A DNA stretch of 64,000 bases from NCBI GenBank assembly GCA_035222895.1, contig JAVYIG010006545.1, forward strand, positions 1 to 64,000, given 5' to 3'. Below are positions 46,094 to 56,779 of this stretch, one piece after another; position 1 is the stretch's first letter, and the number at the start of each line of letters is the position of its first letter. The translations under genes and the position numbers were made by a program. The DNA comes from Strongylocentrotus droebachiensis. Its lineage: Eukaryota > Echinodermata > Echinoidea > Camarodonta > Strongylocentrotidae. Below the pieces are notes generated by a model that had not been told where the DNA came from, did no database searches, and saw only the letters and a list, made by a program, of their open reading frames with translations.

Positions 46094-46570
46094 TGTAGTG
46101 ACCATGGACTCATTCCTGAAATCGGCGTACAGCCAGGAAGAATAATTTACAGAGTCGAACTGTTCACGTTCCGAGCAAGTTTGCAGCAACCGAGTACACG
46201 CGAAGTCGTCGTACAGTGGACAGATTAGCGAATGGTTCGTAGCATAGCATCCATAAACGCGACGTCGTTGAGCAGCGGTGAATATGACTTATGAACATTG
46301 TCGCAATAGACTTGACTCGTCAGTCGATGTAATGTGAACTATCAATAATAATTACGATGTTTAGTTATTTTGGTTGTTTTACGTGTGCATTGTTTGGAAT
46401 GAAATGGTGTGGATTTATGGAAAGAGTGCATTAATATCAGAATTAATACTCGATAAGTCCAATCAGTCTGGTTCATTCAGTGGGTTTAGCAGTAGATCTA
46501 TAGTTTACTCCGTATTAGAATTTGCTGATTTGTTACTGTAAGTGTAATTGTATAGGCGGTAGAGATAAAC
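46094..46570 (+). other. Retrotransposon 5' untranslated leader
   Basis: A 477-base leader between primer site and gag-pol start. It holds several short upstream ATGs but no long frame. Packaging signals would be expected here; none can be named from sequence alone. Confidence 0.7.
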
Positions 46571-49500
46571 ATGTCTAACACTGAGGCAGTACAAGATCCT
46601 CCCCAGAGGGGAAGTGAAGAGTCAGAAGGAGTAAATGAAACTGGGACTAACCAGGGTCAGGTCTTGAGTGATAACAATACTGATAATGATAGTGTTAGGA
46701 CCAGAAATAGGCCGGGTAGTACAAGTAGAACAAATGTGCCACTCCCAAGACCTCTTTCGGTAAAAGGGGATATGAAGAAAAACTGGGGTATTTTCACCCA
46801 GATGTGGGACAGTTATGAGGTCATAACTGGGTTAGAACACGAAAGTAATAAAATTCGTGTGGCACATTTCATAACGGCACTAGGAACTGATGCATTGGAG
46901 ATTCAACAAGGCCTCCCTTACAGAAATGAGGAGGAAAGAAAGAGTTATAAATGCATAAGAAAACTCTGGTCTGAATATTGTGTCGGGCAAACAAACATTA
47001 CTTTTGAAAGATATCAGTTCAATAAGTGTGTTCAGAATACTGATGAGTCAGTTGAGAATTATTATGTGAGGTTAAGGTCTCTTGCAAGTACTTGTGAGTT
47101 TGGTACTCTAACTGATGACCTCATCAGAGATCGAATCGTTCTAGGGATTAGAGACGATAATACAAGAAAACGTCTTTTGCAAGAGCCAAATCTTACTCTG
47201 TCTAGTTGTTTGGATATCTGCAGAGCTATGGAGTCGTCCAAAGCTCAGAGCAAAGCCATGCAGGAACCAGTATCTGCCTATGCAGTGTCCCATAAACCAA
47301 AGGTTTGGAAGCATAGTGGGGGTAAGGGCAAGAAGCTAGCTCCTAAATTGATTAATTGTGGTTTCTGTGGTAAGCAGCATGAAAAAGACAAATCAAGATG
47401 CCCAGCTTATGGCCAAAAGTGTAAGCTGTGCAAAAGAGAAAATCATTTCGCTGTGAAATGTAGACAGAATAAGAACAAGGCTCACAGAGTAGAGACAATT
47501 GAAGAGGATGAAGATTCTGAACAAGAGTGTGTATATGTTTCTCTGATAGGCACAGATGAAGCATTTCAGGTATCTGCTGATAGTAAGAGTCCAAATTATC
47601 AGAAAAAGATCATTGCAAAGTTTAGAATCAATGACGAAGACGAGATTGGTATGCAGGTTGATTGTGGAGCGACATGTAATGTTATCCATCTAGAAGATGT
47701 TCCATCTGGGACAGAGTTAACTAGTACAAATCAGGTTCTGATTGTGTATGGTCAAGGAACAGTACCAGTTGCAGGGAAATGCAAGTTGCATCTTAGGAAT
47801 GTAAAGAATAACAAGAGGTACTTAGTTCCATTTGTTGTTGTGAAGGGCGAAGTCACAAGACCACTGTTAGGAGCTAGTACAGGCCAGCAGATGAAGTTGA
47901 TCAAAGTACAGTATGAAAACATTGAAGTTGTTCATGCAGTAGCTAATGATGATATTCTGATCCCTTACAAGGATGTATTTACAGGGTTGGGTAACATGCC
48001 AGGAGTAGTTCATTTGACCTTAGAGGCTGAGGCAAAGCCAGTAGTGATGCCCCCTAGAAGGGTCCCTCTTTCAATTAAAGAAGATTTGAAAGAAGAGTTG
48101 TGTAGGCTTGAAAAGCTGCAGGTGATTGAGAAGGTAGAAGATCCTAGTGATTGGGTATCTAGTCTTGTAGTAGCTAGGAAACCAAGTGGTAAATTGAGAG
48201 TATGCATCGATCCGCAACATCTTAATAGGTCGTTGAAGCGTGAGCATTACCCATTGTCAACGATTGATGATGTCCTACCACAGTTAGCAAATGTGAAAGT
48301 TTTCAGCAAGGCCGACTTGAAGGAAGGTTTTCTACAGTGTAAGTTGGACGCAGAATCATCCAAGCTTACAACATTTCAGACACCTTGGGGTAGATATAGG
48401 TTTCTTCGCTTACCCTTTGGTCTATCACCTTCGCCTGAGCTCTTCCAGAAGCGCCTAGATCAGTGCCTTGAAGGCCTACCAGGAGTATTCGTCATAGCAG
48501 ATGACATTCTCATAACTGGACAGGGTGAGACACATGCAGAGGCCTGCATAGACCATGATCGTAACATGACTAGTTTCCTTCGCCGATGTCGCGAGCGAGA
48601 CATCAAGCTGAATTCTAGCAAGCTTGAGTACAAATGTAAGGAGGTGCAGTTCATTGGTCACCGACTGACCAAGGAAGGTGTTCGGCCCGATCCTAGCAAA
48701 GTCGCAGCTCTCGTTGACATGCCACAGCCAGTAGATATACCTGGAATCCAGCGATTTGTGGGAATGGTTCAATACTTAGCAAAGTTCTTGCCATCATTGT
48801 CGGGGCTCAGCGAACCGTTACGTAGGTTGACCCAAAAGGACACTCCCTGGAACTGGGGAGAAGAACAGTCTAGAGCGTTCATCGCGATCAAAGGACTTGT
48901 TACAGAAGCACCGGTTCTCCGATACTTTGATCAGCAGTTGCCGGTAGAGGGTCAAGGTGATGCCTCACAAAAGGGCCTGGGTTTCGTGTTGACTCAGAAT
49001 GACCAACCGGTGACATACTCAAGTAGAGCGTTGACTGAGGCCGAAACTAGATATTCTCAGATCGAGAAGGAACTTCTTGCGCAAGTTTTCGGACTTGAAA
49101 GAAACCATCAGTACGTGTACGGTAGAAAGGTGATCCTTTGGACAGACCACAAACCGCTAGTGACAATAACGCGTAAACCGTTGGCTTCTACACCAAAGAG
49201 ACTGCAAAGATTACTATTGCGAATGCAACAGTACAATGTAGAGATCTTCTACAAGCCGGGTAGAGAGATGTACCTAGCAGACACCCTGTCGCGAGCATAC
49301 TTACCGAACTCCGAGCAATCGCCGACAGAGAAAGAAGTTGAAAGCATTCACATGCTTGAGGACATAGCGGTGTCGCAGAAGACGTTAGCGCTCATCAGGA
49401 TTGAAACGCAACAGGATGAAAGCCTACAAGCGGTAAAGGGACTGATCCTTGAGGGGTGGCCCGAAGACAAGTCTCGTCTGCCACCTGGAACTTCTCCATA

Positions 49501-50770
49501 CTTTGACATCCGTGATGAACTAACGTATGATGAGGGTATAATCTTCCGCGGACAGCGTTGTGTAATTCCTGTCAAAGTGAGACCTCGTGTGAAACAGCGA
49601 CTTCATAGCGCACACACAGGAATACAGGCCACACTCGCAAGGGCCAGAGAATGTGTATTTTGGCCAGGGATGACAAGCGATCTTACAGACTATCTCTCAC
49701 ACTGTGAAGTCTGTGCAACCTTTGCTCCGAAGCAAAGAAGTGAACCTCTGATCAATCATGACTTGCCGAAACGTCCGTGGCAGAAACTCGGTATAGACTT
49801 ATTCGAGTTGAACAACAAGAACTATGTTTGTGTTGTGGACTATTTCTCAGACTACTTCGAAGTTCTTCCTCTGCCACACAAGAAAGATACCAAAGCAGTC
49901 GTCAGGCGACTAAAGAGCATTTTCGCATGTCACGGTATCCCAGAAACCATTATGTCGGACAATGGTCCCCCATTTAACTCTCAAGATTTCGCGACCTTCA
50001 TGCAGGAGTATGAGATTGAGCACATCACGAGTTCCCCATATTATCCCAAGAGCAATGGGAAAGCGGAGAGTGCCGTCAAGATTGCGAAGGGTCTCTTACG
50101 TAAGACAACTGAAGCTCAAGAAGATTTTCAGCTAGCTCTTCTAAATTGGCGTAACACACCCACAGCAGGACTTGATAGCTCGCCAGCTCAACGCCTGTAC
50201 GGTCGTCGCACTCGCACTCTTGTACCAACCGCGTCCAAGCTTCTGATTCCACGCACACAAAATAGAGTTGTCGCAAAGAAAGCGGAAAAGCAGAAGAAGC
50301 AAAAGCAGTACTACGATAAGAGCACGAAAGAGCTACCACCATTGAAACGCGGAGATATTGTTCGTGTTCAGCCGCAGTCTAACGCACAGAGTAAGCGATG
50401 GCACAAAGCGAGAGTAGAGAAACAAGTTGATTCCAGATCATATCTAGTCAGGTCAGAGAATGGCAATGTAGTTCGACGAAACAGGAAGCACTTGCGCACA
50501 TGTAGTAGCACATTCAGTGACCAGTCAGATATATTCTCCACGCCTACTAGCGTAACTCGCGAACAACCAGAGCCATCAACATCCGAAGCGAAGCGTAGCG
50601 ACACAAATTCTCCAGATCACGTAGCGAAGTCTCCTCGTCGCGAAGCAAATAATGATATTCGCGAACCCCAGCTCGCTGAAGAGACTCAAGAACCACCAAG
50701 ACCAGCTCGCCGTAGTACCAGAGCTCGCCATCCACCAGCTCACATGAAAGATTTTGTTGTTTATCATTAA
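46571..50770 (+). CDS. gag-pol: Gag-Pol polyprotein of the Ty3/gypsy element (1399 aa)
   Basis: One open frame with the start ATG in the context AAACATGTC. Gag occupies about residues 1-340, with two zinc-binding knuckles (C263-C266-H270-C277 and C284-C287-H292-C297). The protease region (about 355-440) has Asp364-Cys365-Gly366 as its active-site triplet and LLGA near 432. Reverse transcriptase (about 490-690) has LPFGLS and the catalytic IADD at 642-645. RNase H begins near Asp797, with WTDHKPL and LADTLSR further on. Integrase has an HHCC finger (H1012, H1015, C1045, C1048) and a complete DD35E triad (D1076, D1130, E1166). The basic tail has no chromodomain that I can see. Gag and Pol share one frame, so no frameshift is needed. 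No stop or frameshift breaks it. Cys in the protease triplet is the only suspect residue. Confidence 0.97.
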   Translation: MSNTEAVQDPPQRGSEESEGVNETGTNQGQVLSDNNTDNDSVRTRNRPGSTSRTNVPLPRPLSVKGDMKKNWGIFTQMWDSYEVITGLEHESNKIRVAHFITALGTDALEIQQGLPYRNEEERKSYKCIRKLWSEYCVGQTNITFERYQFNKCVQNTDESVENYYVRLRSLASTCEFGTLTDDLIRDRIVLGIRDDNTRKRLLQEPNLTLSSCLDICRAMESSKAQSKAMQEPVSAYAVSHKPKVWKHSGGKGKKLAPKLINCGFCGKQHEKDKSRCPAYGQKCKLCKRENHFAVKCRQNKNKAHRVETIEEDEDSEQECVYVSLIGTDEAFQVSADSKSPNYQKKIIAKFRINDEDEIGMQVDCGATCNVIHLEDVPSGTELTSTNQVLIVYGQGTVPVAGKCKLHLRNVKNNKRYLVPFVVVKGEVTRPLLGASTGQQMKLIKVQYENIEVVHAVANDDILIPYKDVFTGLGNMPGVVHLTLEAEAKPVVMPPRRVPLSIKEDLKEELCRLEKLQVIEKVEDPSDWVSSLVVARKPSGKLRVCIDPQHLNRSLKREHYPLSTIDDVLPQLANVKVFSKADLKEGFLQCKLDAESSKLTTFQTPWGRYRFLRLPFGLSPSPELFQKRLDQCLEGLPGVFVIADDILITGQGETHAEACIDHDRNMTSFLRRCRERDIKLNSSKLEYKCKEVQFIGHRLTKEGVRPDPSKVAALVDMPQPVDIPGIQRFVGMVQYLAKFLPSLSGLSEPLRRLTQKDTPWNWGEEQSRAFIAIKGLVTEAPVLRYFDQQLPVEGQGDASQKGLGFVLTQNDQPVTYSSRALTEAETRYSQIEKELLAQVFGLERNHQYVYGRKVILWTDHKPLVTITRKPLASTPKRLQRLLLRMQQYNVEIFYKPGREMYLADTLSRAYLPNSEQSPTEKEVESIHMLEDIAVSQKTLALIRIETQQDESLQAVKGLILEGWPEDKSRLPPGTSPYFDIRDELTYDEGIIFRGQRCVIPVKVRPRVKQRLHSAHTGIQATLARARECVFWPGMTSDLTDYLSHCEVCATFAPKQRSEPLINHDLPKRPWQKLGIDLFELNNKNYVCVVDYFSDYFEVLPLPHKKDTKAVVRRLKSIFACHGIPETIMSDNGPPFNSQDFATFMQEYEIEHITSSPYYPKSNGKAESAVKIAKGLLRKTTEAQEDFQLALLNWRNTPTAGLDSSPAQRLYGRRTRTLVPTASKLLIPRTQNRVVAKKAEKQKKQKQYYDKSTKELPPLKRGDIVRVQPQSNAQSKRWHKARVEKQVDSRSYLVRSENGNVVRRNRKHLRTCSSTFSDQSDIFSTPTSVTREQPEPSTSEAKRSDTNSPDHVAKSPRREANNDIREPQLAEETQEPPRPARRSTRARHPPAHMKDFVVYH

Positions 50771-51237
50771 ATAAACATTATGTGTAACTACTTTATATAG
50801 ATGTAGACAGACAACTATATATTTGTTTCATTAAGAGAAAGTTAATTGTTTATACAGGAAAGTCACCTGTTAATTAACAAGAAAGAAAGTTAGTATGTTG
50901 TTTATATTGATTGGTTGATGTTGTTTAGACAAATCAAAACAAAAGTATTTGATTTTGGATCTATTTGAAATTTGATGAAGATGATACATAATCTAAGCCA
51001 GTGTTCCAAAGGACTAATCGAGAGAAAACAGAATTTAAGCTCATATGTATTGTCTCAAAAGAACAACAAAACCACTCAAGTGTAATTATGCATCCATGCT
51101 GAAGTTGATTTATTATGATACTATTTCTATAAACACATATATTTTCAGAGGATTTATAATTAGATTTATGTGTACTGACATGGGCATTCATATATGCATT
51201 TCAGGTCGACAAACTAATATACAGGTATTAACTTCTT
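50771..51237 (+). other. Retrotransposon 3' non-coding region
   Basis: 467 bases of AT-rich DNA between the Pol stop and the polypurine tract. Only short frames are present, none with a signal peptide or membrane pattern typical of Env. Confidence 0.75.
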
Positions 51238-51250
51238 AAAGAAGGAAGGA
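51238..51250 (+). other. Polypurine tract
   Basis: AAAGAAGGAAGGA lies immediately upstream of the 3' LTR, the expected position for the plus-strand primer in reverse transcription. Confidence 0.85.
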
Positions 51251-51410
51251 TGTTATATATGGTTTAGAGTGGCAGTGCGCCCTCTTGTGTTATGTACTGA
51301 CTTGACAACCAGAATGAAGATTACTAGAATAAAGCACTAACCAGTTGAAGTTGTAAACTTTAAACAGACTTTATTGCCTATTATGTAGAGTCAAACAAAG
51401 GCATAAAACA
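51251..51410 (+). repeat. 3' LTR (160 bp)
   Basis: Identical to the 5' LTR; AATAAA at 51328-51333 would end the element's transcript. It is followed by the target duplication ATTAC. Confidence 0.95.
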
Positions 51411-51415
51411 ATTAC

Positions 51416-52728
51416 CATATAAACAAAAACAGAAAATAAATAATCAGATATATATTTTGCGGTTCACTATAAAACAAAAACAAACAGAAAAGAGAATAAG
51501 GGAAAGAATTTTGTAATTATTTTATTTCTAAAAATACACATGCACTTGAGTTACATAAATTGACAAAAGAAACATCAAATAAAATATTACTATCAAAGAA
51601 TGCCTGGGGATTACCAAAATAAAAAATCATTGATTAGTCCATGGTTTGCAATTTAAATAAAAACACATTTCAGAACTTTTACAACCAACCACCTGCAATA
51701 CAGCCATGAAATTTATAAGCAGGGATGGGAACAATCATATTTTATTTTTCAATCATAGTACCAATGCCAAATGCTCCCCCCTCCCCGAAAGTTTGTATTT
51801 TCACAAATTACATTTGAGAAAGAAAATGTGTCTTTGTTAAAATGATATCAAAGCCTGGCCAAAAATAGCACATAAAGACACTTAAACCCTCCCCACTGTC
51901 CCCTATTCATTCTGGAAGTGGTATTCTATAGTGTACTTGATTGTACTTGAGTACGTATCCGCATCCAACTTGTACTCTGCAGCTCTGTAGACTTCTATTA
52001 TTAAGTAGCGCATGAGTATGATACACAACAATGAGTATGTGGGGCAATAGAAAGCCTCTACGTCCGGGGGTTACGCACCAGAGTGTAATACGTGGATATC
52101 CCTAATCACTGTCTATCCTCCGTGCGTGTTCATGTCCAGCGCACGGACACAGAACATCGATAATCGACGCAAAGCTAGATATAACGTAGTATCCCCCGGT
52201 TGGTACATGACGTCATACTCTGATGACCCACGCATATCGTCTGTGTCACCGCTGTTGAATATGTTGGAATGAACATGGTGTTGTATTTACCGTGTTCCTG
52301 ACTGGTATAAAGAATTAAAACAAAGGAAACAGTGATGGTTGGAAAGTTTGTATATTTATCATCACAATGAACCAAATTACTTTTTGATGCAGTAGCGTTT
52401 TCATATATTTTTTTAATGCTGCATATCGTTAAGTTACTATGTTTTTTAGACTGTTTTAAATGCTCTTTTTAGAGCATGTTAACGTTAAAAAAATATCTTG
52501 ATGTTTTGTAACGATGGATTATTTGGTCTATCTTCTTTATATTGGTACATAAATGATAAAAATACGTAGAGAAACATTGATGCAATCGTAATTTTCATGT
52601 ACCAATGTTTTCTGCTTAATGTCCGTTTTTACCGTACATGGCTTGCATACGACTTGTGTAAATACGTGCGAATTCGCGGACGCTGCGGACTGACTGCATA
52701 TTTATGTGCAAGATGACAGATCAGAGAT

Positions 52729-52764
<36 letters not shown>

Positions 52765-52999
52765 AAATAATAGAGGGGGGTAGTGAAGGAAAAAAATGGG
52801 AGGAAACGTGAGGTAGAGAGGAAAAACAGAGAGAGGTGGCACACATTAACCTAGATATTTTTGTTGTAAAAAACATCACAAATAGTGGCACAGCAGGCAG
52901 ACAAGTCTCCTGTCAAGATAAATTTGTCCGTTCAGAGCCACAAGGGTTTTAAGTCATATAATAATACAAAAATAATAATAGTGGGTTCTTGTACAGCGT
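51416..52999. other. Non-coding stretch downstream of the retrotransposon
   Basis: A perfect CRE-like TGACGTCA lies at about 52208. The 20-mer GTGTTCCTGACTGGTATAAA near 52293 matches 43428, and GCGGACGCTGCGGACTGACTG near 52678 is an inverted relative of 43097-43119. A (GA)n run spans about 52731-52762. No gene was recognised. Confidence 0.45.
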
Positions 53000-53248
53000 T
53001 CATGACTGTCAAACTTGACACTCTGTGCGCTCCACAGTTATTACGAAGGATATAGCATAGCTGCCATTATGGGGCTCTAGCATATTTCAAAGAATGAATT
53101 CCTGCCACGTACCCATGTACCTCACCTGGGTCAGGTGTGGCAAATGTAAGATTGATTTCTTGCTAAAAGACATTGGTGCTGCAGTGGGACTCGAACCACA
53201 AACCATGTGATCCACAGTCTAGTGACGTATCCACTAGACCATGACACC
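53000..53248 (-). mobile_element. tRNA-derived SINE
   Basis: On the minus strand, 53248-53178 is tRNA-like: ATGGTCTAGTGGATAC (A box) and GGTTCGAGTCC (perfect B box). The acceptor ends do not pair, so it is not a working tRNA. The body down to about 53000 (ACCCAGGTGAGGTACATGGG and TGGCAGGAATTCATTC) is a plausible SINE body. The 3' boundary is approximate. Confidence 0.65.
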
Positions 53249-53321
53249 TACACATGTACGTGCTCACTGAACTTGTCATTTTCCCAAATCACTCATGCAT
53301 GTACATTTCAGATTCGTTTTC

Positions 53322-53440
53322 ATACCTTTCTTTTTCCGGTCCTATCTCCACTTTGCTAGATGCTAGATGCTACAGACTTATCACAAATTGGTCTAGATAG
53401 TCCAGGAGATGCCCTTTCATCTGACGTGTAGAAACACAGG
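53322..53440 (-). repeat. Third copy of the 31.6-kb repeat family
   Basis: On the minus strand it reads GTGTTTCTACACGTCAGATG ... GGACTATCTAGACCAATTTG, matching 31597-31690 at most positions. In the same frame both encode CFY-x-S-x-ERAS-x-GLSR followed by IC and KSVAS. It lies 74 bases from the SINE at 53000-53248. Confidence 0.6.
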
Positions 53441-56400
53441 CATCAATGCATTCATAGCGTTTTAATAATACAGTAGATCACATTCAAGTATTTTAGCAGA
53501 CATAGGTTTTGCAACAAATCTGATTGAGGTGGGAAACCTCAATGGTTTTAAGATCAATATTTTATCTTGACAATCCATCAAAATTTGGGGAAAAAATTAC
53601 ATAAAAATCCAATTTTGTAGATTGCAATCTAGTTTGGGTTAGGATATTTAATTGCATGTCATTATTAGACTTATATGGCTGTACAAGTATATAACATTGA
53701 TGAGCTTTATCTTCTTCCTAATAAAGTACCAACAAAGCTCTTCTAGCCACACAATACATGTTTTTTTTTGGCAGGCACTCTACGTGTGAGCAAAGGGAGG
53801 TTTGATATTTGGATGCTCTCAATCCCATAAAGCATTCAACTTCCTATATGAATTTGTTTGTTATTATGCCAGGCTTGCTGGCTGTATGAAATCTATTCTT
53901 TGAAATGTTAGAGCATTAATGGTGTCTGAGAATATTTTCCAATGCTGAATTTTTTGTCAATAAGTTGATTATGCTATTCCATTCACACTTTCAAAGGTTA
54001 TTTACTCCAATCCATATTATGGCATATTTGTCAGCTGAAATGTGAGCACAGCTACGGTTTTAAAAATCTTCACACATCCCTTTATCCACTTGCATTTTTT
54101 CCATTAATTTTGGTTCCTAAAAATAGAAAGTCCCTCTCTAATTGGACAAAATTGGAAGGAAGACATGTGAATGACACATAAAAGAGGAAATTGAACAAAC
54201 CATTGTATACAAAGCTTGTTTAAAGGTGGGTGCAAATTTTGTGTCTCGGTCTTCCACCGAATGATGAGAGCAGATGAGGGTAAACACTTGAGCAGACCCA
54301 CAATGCCCCGACATCAACCCAAAGCTATCAATTCATCATGAATACTAACTACAGTTGAGCCGCTATATATGTAATTAGCTTTTCAGACCACTTGACAATG
54401 AGGAGGGAAGGTCATAGTTTGTAGTCACAAACCCGCCCAACTCCTCTCCCCCCTCCCCCCTCCCCCCACAAAATCAAAAAGATACCTAGAATGATCAAAC
54501 ACCAGTGTTTTTTCCATTAGTGAAAAGGGTAAATTTAAAAAAAATGATGGTTTATCACATTGTTTTATCTGCAATTTGAATGGTCCTATAGCAAACTGGA
54601 CTGCTCAATGGGAAGGTCCTCATTGAATGCCAAGGCAACAAATGAACATGGATGAATTGGTTTGAGAATGACGGCTAGCTCTTCAAACCTACATGTAATA
54701 TTCACAGGTGGATGATCAAACATTAATTGCCTTTCAGGATGTTCTGGGGATAATTTCATTACTGAGTAATATCAATCACTCATGATTGACATAAATACAG
54801 CATAATGGATGATTAAGATTTTGTAATTACAATGTTCAAGGTACATGTACTCTGAGTACAAATTTATATTGAAAGCAATTACTATAAGATAACTTCAATT
54901 AATTTGAAAGCACGCAGTTACCCTTTCAAACAAAGTGTTTGGATGATTAAAGGATAAATCTAAAGTTCCCAGGTGTATAATAACAGATCAATGCCCTTCA
55001 ATGCTATTTTCATTTGTGTGTATTATTTGTAATTAATATCAATGAAGCATATTTTTAAGGGATTACACTAAGATTTCATAAAGGGTTAAATTACAGTTTC
55101 TTCCAGTCACAACAACTCACTGCATTTAGTTGAAGAGCAACAACAACATCCTTGACATGTTTGAAAACACTGCCACAATATTAGTACAAGAATAATCCGA
55201 TATTTACAATAAAGCAAACTAAAAATAGTGCATTGAAAAATGACTATCTTCAATTATTTTACTTATATTTCTTAATGTCATACTGGAAACTACAAGATGG
55301 CTTGAATTCTAATACAATGTACATGTATGTCTTGTTATTATTGTCATACATTGTACATTCACTGTATTTTTAGTAAGATTTGGTCTATTTGGAGCCAAAA
55401 GGACATACACTGTACATGTAACTTGTGTCACTTCACAAAGAAAATCAGCCCTTCATGCAGGCTCCAAGCCAAAGAGATGATAATTTTAAAAGGAAACTCT
55501 TTTATGCATAATACATTTGATGTTCCATCAGTGTTCACGCTCATTTATAAATGATTGATGTAATTGTTGGTTTAATATCAAATATTAATTTTCAATTACT
55601 TCATTCCTCATAAAAGCTAGGCAACGGGTAGCAAATTGTGCACATTCCAGCCCCCAAAATGAGACAAAAGATTGAATACGTGTTAAATGCAAAAACAGGA
55701 AAAAAGGGTGAAGAGAGAGAGAGAGGGGGGAGAGAGAGGGGGGGGGGGGAGAGAGAGGGGGGGGGGGGGGCAGAGAGAGAGAGGGGGGGGGAGTTAGAAA
55801 TAAAAGGAAACTAAGAGCAAGAAAATTGGATGTTTTTGTGACAAGATTCGTTTATGAATTGCAAAACTTTCTTGTTGTGTAAATTGTGATTCAATTATTT
55901 GGTCGGCATGAAAATGTTGTTAATCTGAAAAATTCCATGACACTTTTTCATGTACATGTAGGTGAAAGTGTCTGGTTTTACAGTAGGCATCATACATGTA
56001 TATCAGAAACCTTTGAAATCACTACTCTACAGTATATACTCCAGAGTCCTGACTGCTAGACTAGCACATTGAATAAAAGATGACTCCTTCTCAACATATG
56101 GGAAGAATTAATGAGTCACATTGCTGCAATACCTCATCTTTTACTTGAGGTTTGTTTTCCAGTTCAACTTCCAAGAGAAATGATCTGAACTATTCATTTC
56201 CACTCTTTATCTCTGCTCCATCCTCCCTCTAGCTCCCACTGTTGCATCATCGCTCTCTTCTCTAATACATATGTCTTCCTCTCACTCGCCAGCCATCCAG
56301 CCAGCCAGCCAGCGCTAGCTAGCTGACCTCTCTATAGAATAATAATTGGATTTCCACTCTGCATTCAAATGTCAACTTTCAAGAATGGTAGCGCGGACAG

Positions 56401-56551
56401 ACAGAAAGCCTGTTTAGACTAGAGAAATTTTGATGAAACTCATAAATATAAAGAATCATCTCATATAGTGAAAGGGGCGTACAGTCAAGAAGAATATTGT
56501 AAAGAAATGTTGTATACGGAAACTAGTTTTGAAGAAGTGTCTGTAGACATG
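53441..56551. other. AT-rich non-coding stretch
   Basis: Contains a C-rich run (about 54445-54470), a G/A microsatellite (about 55709-55795) and the (CAGC)n-like phrase CCAGCCAGCCAGCC near 56295. No gene or splice-bounded exon can be supported. Confidence 0.45.
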
Positions 56552-56779
56552 ACAGCTGGCCAATCACCAGTGCAGGCTCACAATCAGCCCCGCCCACTTA
56601 TAGGATTTACAGCTGGCCAATCATCAGTGCAGGTTCACAATCAGCCCTGCCCATTTATAGGATTTACAGCTGGCCAATCACCAGTGCAGGCTCACAATCA
56701 GCCCCGCCCACTTATAGGATTTACAGCTGGCCAATCATCAGTGCAGGCTCACAATCAGCCCCGCCCATTTATAAGATTT
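56552..56779 (+). repeat. 57-bp minisatellite, four units
   Basis: Four head-to-tail units of 57 bp (19 codons). Each holds GGCCAATCA, a second CAATCAG, CCCGCCC and TTATAGG in the same order. Units 1 and 3 and units 2 and 4 share CACC versus CATC, so the array looks like a doubled pair. The 112-codon frame through it is probably a by-product of the period. Confidence 0.9.

Larger units (their letters stand above)
45922..51410 (+). mobile_element. Complete Ty3/gypsy LTR retrotransposon, 5489 bp
   Basis: It has all the parts of a full element: two identical 160-bp LTRs (45922-46081, 51251-51410) with TG...CA ends, a perfect 5-bp target duplication ATTAC (45917-45921 and 51411-51415), a primer binding site at 46082, one long gag-pol frame (46571-50770) and a polypurine tract at 51238-51250. 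The domain order PR-RT-RNaseH-IN places it in Ty3/gypsy (Metaviridae). The IADD polymerase motif and double zinc knuckle resemble Mag-type elements; clade placement is inference. No env frame. Identical LTRs mean a recent insertion. Confidence 0.97.

Noticed and set aside
50771-51237. An env gene in the retrotransposon
   Set aside because: Only 467 bases with short frames; no signal peptide or membrane pattern.
53178-53248. A functional tRNA gene
   Set aside because: A and B boxes are present but the acceptor stem does not pair, and the sequence continues into a SINE body.
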